From a bacterium (GTDB lineage: Bacteria > Chloroflexota > Dormibacteria > Aeolococcales > Bog-877): DNA of 45,107 nt. A model generated the notes under the pieces. The model made no database searches, was not told where the DNA came from, and was given only the letters and a program-made list of their open reading frames with translations. Location of the stretch: NCBI GenBank assembly GCA_021827985.1, contig JAKATL010000001.1, positions 1-45,107 of the forward strand, read 5' to 3'. Shown piece after piece: positions 1-9,105 of the stretch (position 1 is the first letter of the stretch; each line of letters begins with the position of its first letter). Both the position numbers and the translations under genes were made by a program.

Positions 1-1
1 C

Positions 2-139
2 CCTTCTCCCGCACCCTCATCCCCCTACTACGACTACGACCTTTCCCCAACCCCTCTCCTCCCTCGGTCACCACCCAACGCCGCCATCCCCGGCGCCTAC
101 GTGGTCATCCACTGGTGCCGCCAACAGGGGGGTGCGTGA
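2..139 (+). CDS. Possible C-terminal fragment of a Pro-rich protein, cut by the window edge
   Basis: A plus-strand frame stays open from base 2 to a TGA at 137-139, giving about 45 residues. The first part is rich in Pro, Ser and Tyr (YYDYD), and the end reads AYVVIHWCRQQGGA. The second half has the C/G-ending third positions seen in real genes here, which is the main argument for coding. It would converge on der, with the strong hairpin at 166-208 between the two ends. The fragment is too short to assign to a family. It could equally be non-coding pyrimidine-rich DNA. Confidence 0.3.
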   Translation, partial: PSPAPSSPYYDYDLSPTPLLPRSPPNAAIPGAYVVIHWCRQQGGA

Positions 140-165
140 GAACCTCCTGAGGCCCCTTAACGATC

Positions 166-208
166 GAGTCCCTGGGGCGGGCGCCACATGCGTCCGCCCC
201 AGGGACTC
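166..208 (-). terminator. 19-bp hairpin beyond der, probable terminator without a U-tract
   Basis: Bases 166-184 pair with 190-208 around a five-base loop (cacat). Fifteen pairs are perfect, followed by one G.T and three more pairs. It lies 28 bases past the der stop codon on the minus strand, the right place to end the glycolytic operon transcript. Neither side carries a run of T, so it is not a classical intrinsic terminator. It may act in both directions if the left-edge frame is a gene. Confidence 0.55.
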
Positions 209-235
209 CCCGGACCCCTCGGTTCCCGAACCGGA

Positions 236-1642
236 TTACCCCGATCCGGTGGACTTCCGCGTCAAGATCCGGATTGGGACCCCGGCAAACCCGAAGCGCT
301 GCCGCAGCTGATTCTCCAGGTACCGCGAATAGCTGAAGTGCAGAAGCTCGGGATCGTTGACGAACATGACGAAGGTGGGCACCTGGCTTCTGGCCTGGGT
401 GGCGTAGTAGAGGCGCAGGCGGCGCCCAGACTTCCCGCTCGGGGGCGGCCTCCTCTCCATCATCTCCCCGAAGGCACCGTTCAGCTCCGGGGTGGGAACC
501 CTGGTGGCCCTGGCCCGGGCCAGGCTGAAGATCGACGGCACCACGCGCTGCAGCCCCCGGCCGGTGAGCGCGCTGACGTAGAGAAACGGAGTGCCCGGAG
601 CGAAGTCGTAGGCCGCGCGGAGCTCCCGCAGAAGCGCCCGGTCAGATCGCTCGTCGTGGTCCAAGAGGTCCCACTTGTTCAGTACCACCAGGGTGGCGGC
701 TCCCGCCTCTCGCGCCTGGCCGGCGATGTGCCGGTCCTGGGCCAAAAACGGCTTCTGGGCATCCACCACCACCATGGCGACATCCGCCCGCTCCACCGCC
801 CTGAGGGCCCGCACCAGGCTGTAGAACTCCACATCCTTGGTCACCCCCGGGCGGCGGATTCCCGCCGTGTCTACCAGCAGCAGCGGGCCTTCCTCGGTCT
901 CCAGCCAGGTGTCCACCGGATCCCGGGTGGTGCCCGACACCGCGCTGACCAGGGATCGATCCTGCCCGAGGAGGGAGTTGAGGATGGAGGACTTGCCGAC
1001 GTTGGGACGGCCCACGATGGCGCAACGCACCGCCTCGCCCTGCGGCACCTCCTCCCCGCCACCGGTGGGCAGCCGGGCGAGGAGCAGGTCCAGCAGATCC
1101 CCAGTGCCCACCCCGGAGATGGCGCTCACCGGGATCGGGTCGCCCAACCCAAGGCGGTACAGATCGTTAACCTCCAGTGAGTCCGACCTTCCCTCGCTCT
1201 TGTTGGCGACCAGGAGGACCGGCTGGGGAGCTCGTCGAAGCTGGTCCACCACCTCCAGGTCGGCGGCGGTGATCCCCTCCCGCTGGTCGATGAGCAGGCA
1301 GATCACGTCCGCCTGCTCGATGGCGGCCTGAGCCTGGGCCTGGGTGTTGGCGGGCAGGTCGAGCTCCGGACCGTCCCGGACGACCCTGTCCAGGCCGGCC
1401 GTGTCGACCAGGCCGAAGGTCGTCCCCCCCCACTCAACCCGCCCATAGATACGGTCCCGGGTGAGGCCAGGTTGAGGAGAGACGATCGCCCGCCTCTGGC
1501 CGGTGAGCCGGTTGAAGAGGGTGGACTTGCCCACGTTCGGCCGCCCCACCAGCGCTACCAGGGGCAAGGACCCCGGGGCTATGGGGAGGTCCTGGTCTGC
1601 TGCGTGCTGCCCGCGGCGGCGGACCCGGGAGGTTGAGGTCAC
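236..1642 (-). CDS. der: Ribosome-associated GTPase Der (EngA)
   Basis: Der is a double-GTPase factor for 50S ribosome subunit assembly in the cytoplasm. Two G domains are visible. The first P-loop is GRPNVGKS at residues 33-40, with DTAG at about 80-83. The second P-loop, GRPNVGKS, is at 211-218, with its own DTAG and NKWD. The C-terminal ~100 residues match the KH-like domain. The length of 468 aa is slightly above the usual 435-460 because of a basic N-terminal extension of about 26 residues. The first domain's G4 motif reads NKSE where NKxD is usual. The start is GTG, and its GTGA overlaps the gpmI stop by four bases, so it is probably translationally coupled. It is the last gene of the gap operon. 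Confidence 0.95.
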   Translation of the reverse strand: MTSTSRVRRRGQHAADQDLPIAPGSLPLVALVGRPNVGKSTLFNRLTGQRRAIVSPQPGLTRDRIYGRVEWGGTTFGLVDTAGLDRVVRDGPELDLPANTQAQAQAAIEQADVICLLIDQREGITAADLEVVDQLRRAPQPVLLVANKSEGRSDSLEVNDLYRLGLGDPIPVSAISGVGTGDLLDLLLARLPTGGGEEVPQGEAVRCAIVGRPNVGKSSILNSLLGQDRSLVSAVSGTTRDPVDTWLETEEGPLLLVDTAGIRRPGVTKDVEFYSLVRALRAVERADVAMVVVDAQKPFLAQDRHIAGQAREAGAATLVVLNKWDLLDHDERSDRALLRELRAAYDFAPGTPFLYVSALTGRGLQRVVPSIFSLARARATRVPTPELNGAFGEMMERRPPPSGKSGRRLRLYYATQARSQVPTFVMFVNDPELLHFSYSRYLENQLRQRFGFAGVPIRILTRKSTGSG

Positions 1643-3165
1643 CGAACCCGGCGCAGATCTTCGCCGGTCATCTCGTCCGGCACCGGGAGGCCCATCACTG
1701 AGAGTATCGTCGGCGCCACGTCGCGCAGGCCGCCGCCTGCCCGCAGCGGCCCCGATTCCGAGGTCAGGATGACCGGCACGGGGTTGGTGGTGTGCGAGGT
1801 GACCGCGGCCCCGGTCCTGTCGTCCACCATGTACTCGGCGTTGCCATGGTCGGCGGTCACCAGAAGCCGATAACCGTTGGCCTCCGCCGACTGGGCAAGG
1901 CGGCCCAGGCAGCTGTCCAGGAACTCCACCGCCCGGATGGTGGCGGCCAGGTCCCCGGTGTGGCCCACCATATCGGCGTTGGCGTAGTTCATCACCAAGA
2001 GGCTGCTCTCCCGCCGCTCCAGCTCGGCCACAGCGGCGTCCGTGATGCCCGCCGCGCTCATCTCCGGCTTAAGGTCGTAGGTCGCCACCTTGGAAGAGGG
2101 GACCAGGAGCCGGCGCTCCCTGGGGAACGGCTCCTCGCGACCACCGTTGATGAAGTAGGTGACGTGGGCGTACTTCTCGGTCTCGGCCACGTGGAACTGC
2201 GCCAGCCCGGCGTCGGCCACCACCTCCGCGAGGGTGTGGCGCACCTCGGGCTTGGGAAAGACCACCGGCACGTCCAGGGTCTCGTCGTAGGAGGTGAAGG
2301 TGACCAAGTCGACCGGTTCGCTCCAGGGCCCCCGGTCGAACACATCGAAGTGGACATCCACCAGAGCGTGGGAGAGCTCACGGGCCCGGTCGGGCCGGAA
2401 ATTGAAGTGGACCACGACGTCGCCGGGCCGAACTCCCACAGGCTCGGCCCCATCCTGGGTGATGGCGGCAGGGAGCAGGAACTCATCGTAGACCCCCTCA
2501 GCGTAGGAGGCCCGCGCGTAGGCCACGGCATCACTGGCGGTCCGCTCCGGTCGGCCAAGAATGGTTAGGAACGCCGGCTGGACCCGCTCCCAGCGGCGGT
2601 CCCGGTCCATCGCGTAGTAGCGCCCCGAAATCGACACGAAGCGGGCGGGGGACACAGCGGACAATCGCCGACCCACATCCTCCAGATAGCCGGCGCCGGC
2701 ATCGGTGGGAGTGTCCCGGCCATCGGTCACCGCGTGCACCGCGATGTCCGCCACGCCCACCCGCCCGGCCATCTCAGCGAGGGCCACCAGGTGATCCTGG
2801 TGGCTGTGCACCCCCCCCGGCGAGACCAGGCCGACCAGATGCAGCCGGGACCCGCGGCTGCGCTCCAGCGCGGCTCGGAGAACCTCGTTCTGGAAGAAGG
2901 ATCCGTCAGAGATGGCAGCGTCTATCCGGGTTAGGTCCTGCAGCACCACTCTGCCCGAGCCGATGGTGAGATGGCCCACCTCCGAGTTCCCCTGCTGACC
3001 TTCGGGGAGCCCCACCGCCAGCCCGCTGGCGGCCAGCTCCGCATGGGCACCCGACCGCCAGAGGGCGTCGAAGTTGGGGGTGCGGGCTCGGGCGATGGCG
3101 TTTCCGCTCACCTCGTCCCGGCAGCCGTACCCATCCAGGATGCAGAGAACCGCCGGTTGAACCAT
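1639..3165 (-). CDS. gpmI: 2,3-bisphosphoglycerate-independent phosphoglycerate mutase
   Basis: This enzyme interconverts 3- and 2-phosphoglycerate in glycolysis. It belongs to the metal-dependent alkaline-phosphatase-fold type rather than the cofactor-dependent GpmA type. The start of the fold shows LDGYG with the metal Asp at 11. The catalytic serine is S61 in QQGNSEVGH. Later metal-site motifs include TADHGNAE and DVAPTIL. The length of about 508 aa is typical. I chose the ATG at 3165 because it overlaps the tpiA stop by one base (TGATG); a TTG one codon upstream is also possible. It is co-transcribed with gap, pgk and tpiA, so four consecutive lower-glycolysis steps sit in one operon. Confidence 0.95.
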   Translation of the reverse strand: MVQPAVLCILDGYGCRDEVSGNAIARARTPNFDALWRSGAHAELAASGLAVGLPEGQQGNSEVGHLTIGSGRVVLQDLTRIDAAISDGSFFQNEVLRAALERSRGSRLHLVGLVSPGGVHSHQDHLVALAEMAGRVGVADIAVHAVTDGRDTPTDAGAGYLEDVGRRLSAVSPARFVSISGRYYAMDRDRRWERVQPAFLTILGRPERTASDAVAYARASYAEGVYDEFLLPAAITQDGAEPVGVRPGDVVVHFNFRPDRARELSHALVDVHFDVFDRGPWSEPVDLVTFTSYDETLDVPVVFPKPEVRHTLAEVVADAGLAQFHVAETEKYAHVTYFINGGREEPFPRERRLLVPSSKVATYDLKPEMSAAGITDAAVAELERRESSLLVMNYANADMVGHTGDLAATIRAVEFLDSCLGRLAQSAEANGYRLLVTADHGNAEYMVDDRTGAAVTSHTTNPVPVILTSESGPLRAGGGLRDVAPTILSVMGLPVPDEMTGEDLRRVR

Positions 3166-3932
3166 CAACCGGCCGCCGCGACGATGGCGGCGAACTCGTC
3201 GGCCCTCAGGCTGGCGCCTCCGACCAGAGCTCCGCGCACTCCAGGGGCGCTAAGAAGGGACGCCGCGTTGCTGGGGGTCACGCTGCCACCGTACAGGACA
3301 CGCACCGCCACCCCCCCGCTGTTCAGCTCCGCCACCACCCGATGGACCACCGCGGCAGCGGCAGCCGCGTCGTCCGGTGTGGCGGTGGCCCCGGTCCCGA
3401 TGGCCCACACCGGCTCGTAAGCCACGGTGCACCTGCCGAGCTCTTCGACTGAGAGGCCCGCGAACCCGGCCTGCGTCTGTCGCTCGACCACCGCCTCCGT
3501 CACCCCGGCCGACCGCTCCGCCTCGGTCTCGCCCACGGCCAGAATGGGGAGCAGTCCGGCCGCCAGCACGGCCTCGAGCTTTCTCCGCACCACCTCGTCG
3601 GACTCCCCCATCAGGTGGCGGCGCTCGCTGTGTCCCACCAGGACGTAGTCGCAGAGCGGCGCCAACATCGGGGCGCCGATCTCCCCGGTGAAGGCACCCG
3701 CCGCCTCGTAGTGGCAGTTCTGGGCGCCTACCCGGACACGCGGGTCTCCTGCCAGCTCGCCCACCACGGCCTCCAGGGCTGTGAAGGGAGGCAGCAGCAG
3801 CACCTCCGACGCGAGCTCCGCCGCCAGCTGACCGAGCAGCGACCGCACCAGCTCCCGGGCTTCCGCAGGCGTCTTGTGCATCTTCCAGTTCCCGGCGATT
3901 AGCGGCGCCTCCCGCCAAGGGCCGGCGGTCAT
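3165..3932 (-). CDS. tpiA: Triosephosphate isomerase
   Basis: TpiA interconverts dihydroxyacetone phosphate and glyceraldehyde-3-phosphate. The expected TIM-barrel residues are all present: K17 in GNWKMH, H101 in VGHSERR, E173 in AYEPVWAIGTG, and the phosphate-binding GGSVTPSN near the C-terminus. The length of 255 aa is normal. The ATG start overlaps the pgk stop by four bases (ATGA), and the gene's own stop overlaps the gpmI start, so the block is tightly coupled. Confidence 0.97.
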   Translation of the reverse strand: MTAGPWREAPLIAGNWKMHKTPAEARELVRSLLGQLAAELASEVLLLPPFTALEAVVGELAGDPRVRVGAQNCHYEAAGAFTGEIGAPMLAPLCDYVLVGHSERRHLMGESDEVVRRKLEAVLAAGLLPILAVGETEAERSAGVTEAVVERQTQAGFAGLSVEELGRCTVAYEPVWAIGTGATATPDDAAAAAAVVHRVVAELNSGGVAVRVLYGGSVTPSNAASLLSAPGVRGALVGGASLRADEFAAIVAAAG

Positions 3933-5125
3933 GACACGGCCACCCGTTCGCGCAGCGCCGCCACGCCTGGCAGCTCCCGCCCCTCGAGGAACTCCAGGGT
4001 GGCGCCCCCACCAGTGCTGACGTGGGTGAACTTGGAGACCAGCCCCAGCGACTCCAGCGCCGCCTGGAGGTCACCGCCCCCGGTCACACTCACCGCCGTA
4101 CTCTCCCCGATGGCGGTCGCCACCAGACGGGTGGCTCCGGCGAAGGCAGGGTTCTCGTAGACGCCAAGCGGGCCGTTCCACACCACCGTCCCCGAACGCC
4201 GCACGAGCTCCGACCAGCGCTGGGCTGTTGCGGGACCTACGTCCAGGATCATCTCCTCGTCACCCACGTCCCCGACCGGGCAGGACCGCGCCTCGGCGGC
4301 AGTGGATTCGGGGTTGGCCGCCACCACCACGTCCGTGGGCAGGTACACCTCGGCGCCCAGGGAGGGCGCCTGAGCCAGGATCTCCGCCGCCCTCGCGACG
4401 AAGTCCGGCTCCACCAGGGACCGGCCCACCGGGACCCCCTCGGCGACCAGGAACGTGGCCGCCATCCCGCCCCCGAGGAGCAGCTGCTGCACCCGGGGCA
4501 GAAGGTGGTCGATCACTCCTAACTTGGTGCTCAGCTTGCTGCCGCCCATGATGGCCACGAGAGGTCTGGGCGGCGACTCCAGGATTCCGGACAGCGCCGT
4601 CAGCTCCCGTTCCATGAGCCGCCCGGCGTAGGCCGGCAGGATGTGCGCCACACCCTCGGTGGAGGCATGGGCTCGATGGGCGGTGCCGAAGGCGTCGTTG
4701 ACGTACAGATCAGCCAGAGCGGCCAGTTGGGCCGCGAAGCCCGGGTCGTTGGCCTCCTCCTCCGGATGGAACCGGAGGTTCTCCAGCAGCAGCACACCGC
4801 CATCGGCCAACCCTTGGACCGCCGCCTGCGCCACCGGTCCTACGCACTCCGGGCACCATTCCACCTTCACCCCCAGGAGCTCAGAGAGGCGGGTCGCCAG
4901 CGGCCTGGTGGAGAGCGATTCCACCGGCTTCCCCTTCGGGCGGCCCAGGTGGGTGGCCAGAATCACCCTGGCCGATCTTGAACGCAGCTCCTGGATCGTG
5001 GGCAGACAGGCCCGGATGCGCGCGTCGTCGCGGATCCCGCCGTCCTCCAGGAGGGGGACGTTGAAGTCCACCCGGACCAGTACCCGCCTGCTCTCCGGAT
5101 CGAGGTCGTCCAGTCCCGCCTTCAC
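3929..5125 (-). CDS. pgk: Phosphoglycerate kinase
   Basis: Pgk transfers phosphate from 1,3-bisphosphoglycerate to ADP. Family motifs are RVDFNVP (residues 18-24), THLGRPKG, ENLRFHPEE, NDAFGTAHRAHAS, MGGSKLSTK, WNGPLG and TGGGD. The frame is open further upstream, but I chose the GTG at 5125. It lies two bases after the gap stop, gives a 398-residue protein of normal length, and has GGAGGG (5132-5137) six bases ahead. The upstream extension would be 22 residues of shadow sequence inside gap. It sits between gap and tpiA in the classical order. Confidence 0.96.
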   Translation of the reverse strand: MKAGLDDLDPESRRVLVRVDFNVPLLEDGGIRDDARIRACLPTIQELRSRSARVILATHLGRPKGKPVESLSTRPLATRLSELLGVKVEWCPECVGPVAQAAVQGLADGGVLLLENLRFHPEEEANDPGFAAQLAALADLYVNDAFGTAHRAHASTEGVAHILPAYAGRLMERELTALSGILESPPRPLVAIMGGSKLSTKLGVIDHLLPRVQQLLLGGGMAATFLVAEGVPVGRSLVEPDFVARAAEILAQAPSLGAEVYLPTDVVVAANPESTAAEARSCPVGDVGDEEMILDVGPATAQRWSELVRRSGTVVWNGPLGVYENPAFAGATRLVATAIGESTAVSVTGGGDLQAALESLGLVSKFTHVSTGGGATLEFLEGRELPGVAALRERVAVS

Positions 5126-5127
5126 GG

Positions 5128-6168
<1,041 letters not shown>

Positions 6169-6181
6169 CTAACTCCGGCCG

Positions 6182-6187
6182 AGTATA
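6182..6187 (-). promoter_or_regulatory. -10 box (TATACT) of the glycolytic operon
   Basis: TATACT on the minus strand, preceded by CCA, lies in the 175-base gap between rapZ and gap. A start about seven bases further on would leave a leader of roughly 33 bases carrying the perfect Shine-Dalgarno. No good -35 is visible at 16-18 bases; a TTGAAG lies 22 bases upstream. The same CCATATACT string precedes yggT. The rest of this gap shows nothing recognisable apart from weak GC hairpins. Confidence 0.5.
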
Positions 6188-6316
6188 TGGACCGCTTTCC
6201 GGGCCCCAGCTTCAACTGGAAGTCTGGCACCAATGCCCCCGAGGGCGGCAGGGGGTCACCACCCGACCTCGGATGCAGGATTCCACCGTGGGCGGCTTCC
6301 GGCCCCGATCCCGCCC

Positions 6317-7045
6317 TCAGACCTCAAGATCGCGGTGCCAGACGACCGCACGGGCACCCCGCTGCGTCAGCCGCCGGCTGAGCTCCTCGGCGAGGGCCAC
6401 CGACCGATGCCGCCCCCCAGTGCAGCCCACCGCCAGCCGGATCAGCGGCCGCGAGCGCCCGTCGGGCCGGAGCTGCGACTCGACCATCTGCTCCGCCACG
6501 TCCAGCAAGCGCCGGGCCGCCTCCTGCCGGAGGACGAAGTCGCTCACTCGGGGGTCGGTACCGGCAAACGGCCTAAGCTCCTCCACCCAGTACGGGTTGG
6601 AGATCGGCCGCGCGTCCAGGCAGCAGTCCAGGTCCAGGGGGACCCCGCGGATGAAGGAGAAGGACTCGGCCACCACCACCGGTTCGGAGCCCTGGTCCAG
6701 CCACGCCCCCGGCAGCCCCGCCAGCGCCCGGGAGACCGCGCGTCGGTCCCGGTGCGTGGTGTCCAGCACCACCCTGGTGGCGGTGATTAGGTGTCGCTGC
6801 CGCTCGCATGCCGCCATCCAGCTCTCGGCGCTGGCTCCGCCACCTTCGGGCCACCGGGCCAGACAAGCCTCCAGCGAGGCCACGGTGCGCACCAGGTGGG
6901 AGCTGCCGGCGCCCTTCAGACCTGGCCCTGGCTCCCGATAGGCCGACCGGCCGTCCCAGGCCACGGCCGGAGCGCCCAGCTCGCTGAGCTCGGCCGCCAC
7001 CTGCTCCGCCCCCGACCCCGGCGGGCCGTAGACCAGCACCGCCAT
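6317..7045 (-). CDS. rapZ: RapZ-family protein with a degenerate nucleotide-binding loop
   Basis: RapZ/YvcJ proteins bind nucleotides; in Escherichia coli RapZ is an RNase E adaptor controlling glmZ RNA, and in Gram-positives the gene sits before yvcK and whiA. The C-terminal half is clearly of this family: SFSFIRGVPLDLD, DARPISNPYW, and VGCTGGRHRSVALAEEL at about 206-222. The N-terminal kinase-like half is short. Its P-loop reads GPPGSGAEQ (residues 7-15), where the usual GKS lysine and serine are missing. The total of 242 aa is below the usual ~285. It follows uvrC with a one-base TGATG overlap. Nucleotide hydrolysis by this protein is doubtful, while the C-terminal ligand or RNA-binding part looks preserved. 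Confidence 0.85.
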   Translation of the reverse strand: MAVLVYGPPGSGAEQVAAELSELGAPAVAWDGRSAYREPGPGLKGAGSSHLVRTVASLEACLARWPEGGGASAESWMAACERQRHLITATRVVLDTTHRDRRAVSRALAGLPGAWLDQGSEPVVVAESFSFIRGVPLDLDCCLDARPISNPYWVEELRPFAGTDPRVSDFVLRQEAARRLLDVAEQMVESQLRPDGRSRPLIRLAVGCTGGRHRSVALAEELSRRLTQRGARAVVWHRDLEV

Positions 7046-8940
7046 CAGAGAAGCTCCTTGAGGGCCGCCGCCACCGGGCGGGTGATCCCCGGCACCGCCA
7101 CCAGCTCCTCCAGGGTAGCCTCGCGAATGCCACTGACCGAGCCGAAGTGAGCCAGGAGGGCTCGCTTGCGCGTCGGCCCCAGCCCGGTGACCTCGTCCAG
7201 GCGGCTGCGCATCCCCGCCCGCTGGCGCCGCCGTCGGTGGCGGGTGATGGCAAAGCGGTGGGCCTCGTCGCGCAGACGCTGGACCAGGAAGAGTGGCTCG
7301 CTGCCCTGAGGAAGGTGCAGCGGGGGGCCGCCGTCAACCCGATGCAGCTCCTCGAAGCGCTTGGCCAGACCGAAATGGGGAATCCCCCCCAGGTCGAGCT
7401 CGCGCAGGGCCCGGTCCGCTGCCGCCAGCTGGCCCTCTCCGCCGTCGACGATGACCAGGTCTGGTCGGGTGCCCAGGCTGTCCTCGGCGGGCCGGGCCAG
7501 ATGCGAGAAGCGCCGCCGGATCACCTCCTCCATGCTGGCGAAGTCGTTGGGGCCCTCCACCTCCCGAATGGCGAAGATCCGGTAGTCAGACGGCTTGGGC
7601 CGGGCATCCTCGAACACCACCATCGAGCCGACACTCTGCTCCCCCATGGTGTTGCTGATGTCATAGCACTCGATCCTCCGGGGCGCCGAGTCAAGCCCCA
7701 GGAGGCGTCTCAATTCCTCCAGCACCTGGGCCGCCCGCACCGAGTCGAAGTCGTCGCGCAGCCGCGCCTGCTCCAGGGCCGCCTGGGCCGTCTGCTCCGC
7801 CAGCCTCAACGCGCGCAGCAGGTGCCCCCGCTGCGGCACCAGCAGTCGCACCGCCGCTCCCCTCCGGGCCGTCAGGTACTCCTCTAGCAGCTTCCGGTCG
7901 GCGACCTCCCAGGGGATGGCCACCCGGGCGGGGACCGAGGGGGCGGCGGCGTAGTGCTGTGATAGGAAGCTCGAGAGAATATCCTGTGGCTCGACCTCCC
8001 CGAGCCCCAGCAACGGGTGGCGCTCCGCCCCCTGCACCCGTCCCTCGCGGACCGGTAGGACGGCAGCCATCCCTGTCCCCTTGCTGATGGCCAGCCCCAC
8101 CACGTCCACCGTCCCCCCCGCCCGGGGCACGCGAGCCTGCTCGGCCGTGAGGCGGTCGATCGCCCGCATTCGATCGCGCAGGGAAGCGGCGCGCTCGAAG
8201 TCCAGGTCGGCGCTGGCCTCTCGCATGGACGCCTGCAGCTCCCGTCGAACCGCCTCGGTGCGTCCTGCCAGGAAGTCCGCGGCCTGGTCAAGGATCCGGG
8301 CATGCCCCTCTGGGGAGATCCGGTTCTCGCACGGACCGGCGCAGATCCCCAGGTGAAAGTCCAGGCAGACCCGGCCTCTCCGGAAGACAGCATCCGGGCA
8401 GGCACGGAAGGGGGCCACCGTCCGCAACTCGCGCAGTGACCTTCGCAGCGCCCCCGCATCGGTGTACGGACCGAAATAGCGGGCGCCATCGGTTCGGATG
8501 CGCCGGGTCAGCTCCGGACGGGGGAAGGCGGCCTGCCTCCGGGCGGCATCCGGGCTGCCGCCCTCCGCCAGCTGCGGCAGTGGCACCCGCACGTACAGGT
8601 AGTTCTTGTCGTCGCGGAGGCGCACGTTGAAGCGCGGGTGGTGGCGCTTGATCAGGGTGTTCTCCAGGATGAGAGCCTCCTGCTCCGTGCCCGTGGCCAC
8701 CACCTCGAAGTCCACCGCCGACTCCACCAGCTGGCGGATTCGCGCCGGGTGGGCCTGGGGCGCGGTGAAGTAGCTGCGCAGCCGCGCCCGCAGGCTGGAG
8801 GACTTGCCGACGTAGGCAACGGAGCCATCGGGACCTCGGAACAGATAGACGCCCGGCTGCGCCGGCACCGCCCTCAGGCGCGCACGGAGAAGCTCGGGGC
8901 GCTCCACCAGTCGGTTGGGGGGGCTGGGTGGAACTGTCAT
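7045..8940 (-). CDS. uvrC: Excinuclease ABC subunit C
   Basis: UvrC makes both incisions around a lesion bound by UvrB. Domains in order are a GIY-YIG nuclease at about 28-105 (PGVYLFRG, AYVGKSSSLRARL), a Cys-rich linker (CPDAVFRRGRVCLDFHLGICAGPC), a UVR motif at about 230-265 that contacts UvrB, an RNase H-like nuclease (ECYDISN, VIDGGEGQL-type VDGGEGQL), and C-terminal helix-hairpin-helix repeats. The length of 631 aa is typical. The ATG has a GAGGA about eight bases upstream. It lies between the small membrane gene and rapZ on the same strand. Confidence 0.97.
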   Translation of the reverse strand: MTVPPSPPNRLVERPELLRARLRAVPAQPGVYLFRGPDGSVAYVGKSSSLRARLRSYFTAPQAHPARIRQLVESAVDFEVVATGTEQEALILENTLIKRHHPRFNVRLRDDKNYLYVRVPLPQLAEGGSPDAARRQAAFPRPELTRRIRTDGARYFGPYTDAGALRRSLRELRTVAPFRACPDAVFRRGRVCLDFHLGICAGPCENRISPEGHARILDQAADFLAGRTEAVRRELQASMREASADLDFERAASLRDRMRAIDRLTAEQARVPRAGGTVDVVGLAISKGTGMAAVLPVREGRVQGAERHPLLGLGEVEPQDILSSFLSQHYAAAPSVPARVAIPWEVADRKLLEEYLTARRGAAVRLLVPQRGHLLRALRLAEQTAQAALEQARLRDDFDSVRAAQVLEELRRLLGLDSAPRRIECYDISNTMGEQSVGSMVVFEDARPKPSDYRIFAIREVEGPNDFASMEEVIRRRFSHLARPAEDSLGTRPDLVIVDGGEGQLAAADRALRELDLGGIPHFGLAKRFEELHRVDGGPPLHLPQGSEPLFLVQRLRDEAHRFAITRHRRRRQRAGMRSRLDEVTGLGPTRKRALLAHFGSVSGIREATLEELVAVPGITRPVAAALKELL

Positions 8941-8950
8941 GGCCGGGTCC

Positions 8951-9103
8951 TCAGCGCACTCCCAGCAGCTGGAGGACGACGCCCACCAGCAGCAGCACCG
9001 TGAGCAGAGTCAGGATCATGACCCCGCCGATGCAGGCGCCCCGCTGCCAACCCCGGAAGGTCGCGGGAGCCCGCTGCGGCGGGTCCTCCACCGGCCCGGC
9101 CAC
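8951..9103 (-). CDS. Small single-span membrane protein (50 aa) between uvrA and uvrC
   Basis: The GTG at 9103 begins two bases after the uvrA stop and the frame ends at a TGA 10 bases before the uvrC start. The predicted protein has a soluble N-terminal half (about 24 residues with several Pro and Arg) and one strongly hydrophobic segment from about residue 25 to 48 (GGVMILTLLTVLLLVGVVLQ). Its tight fit between two coupled genes and the clean transmembrane profile argue that it is real. I do not recognise a family. Its place suggests co-expression with uvrA and uvrC, but not necessarily a repair role. Confidence 0.5.
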   Translation of the reverse strand: MAGPVEDPPQRAPATFRGWQRGACIGGVMILTLLTVLLLVGVVLQLLGVR

Positions 9104-9105
9104 CG

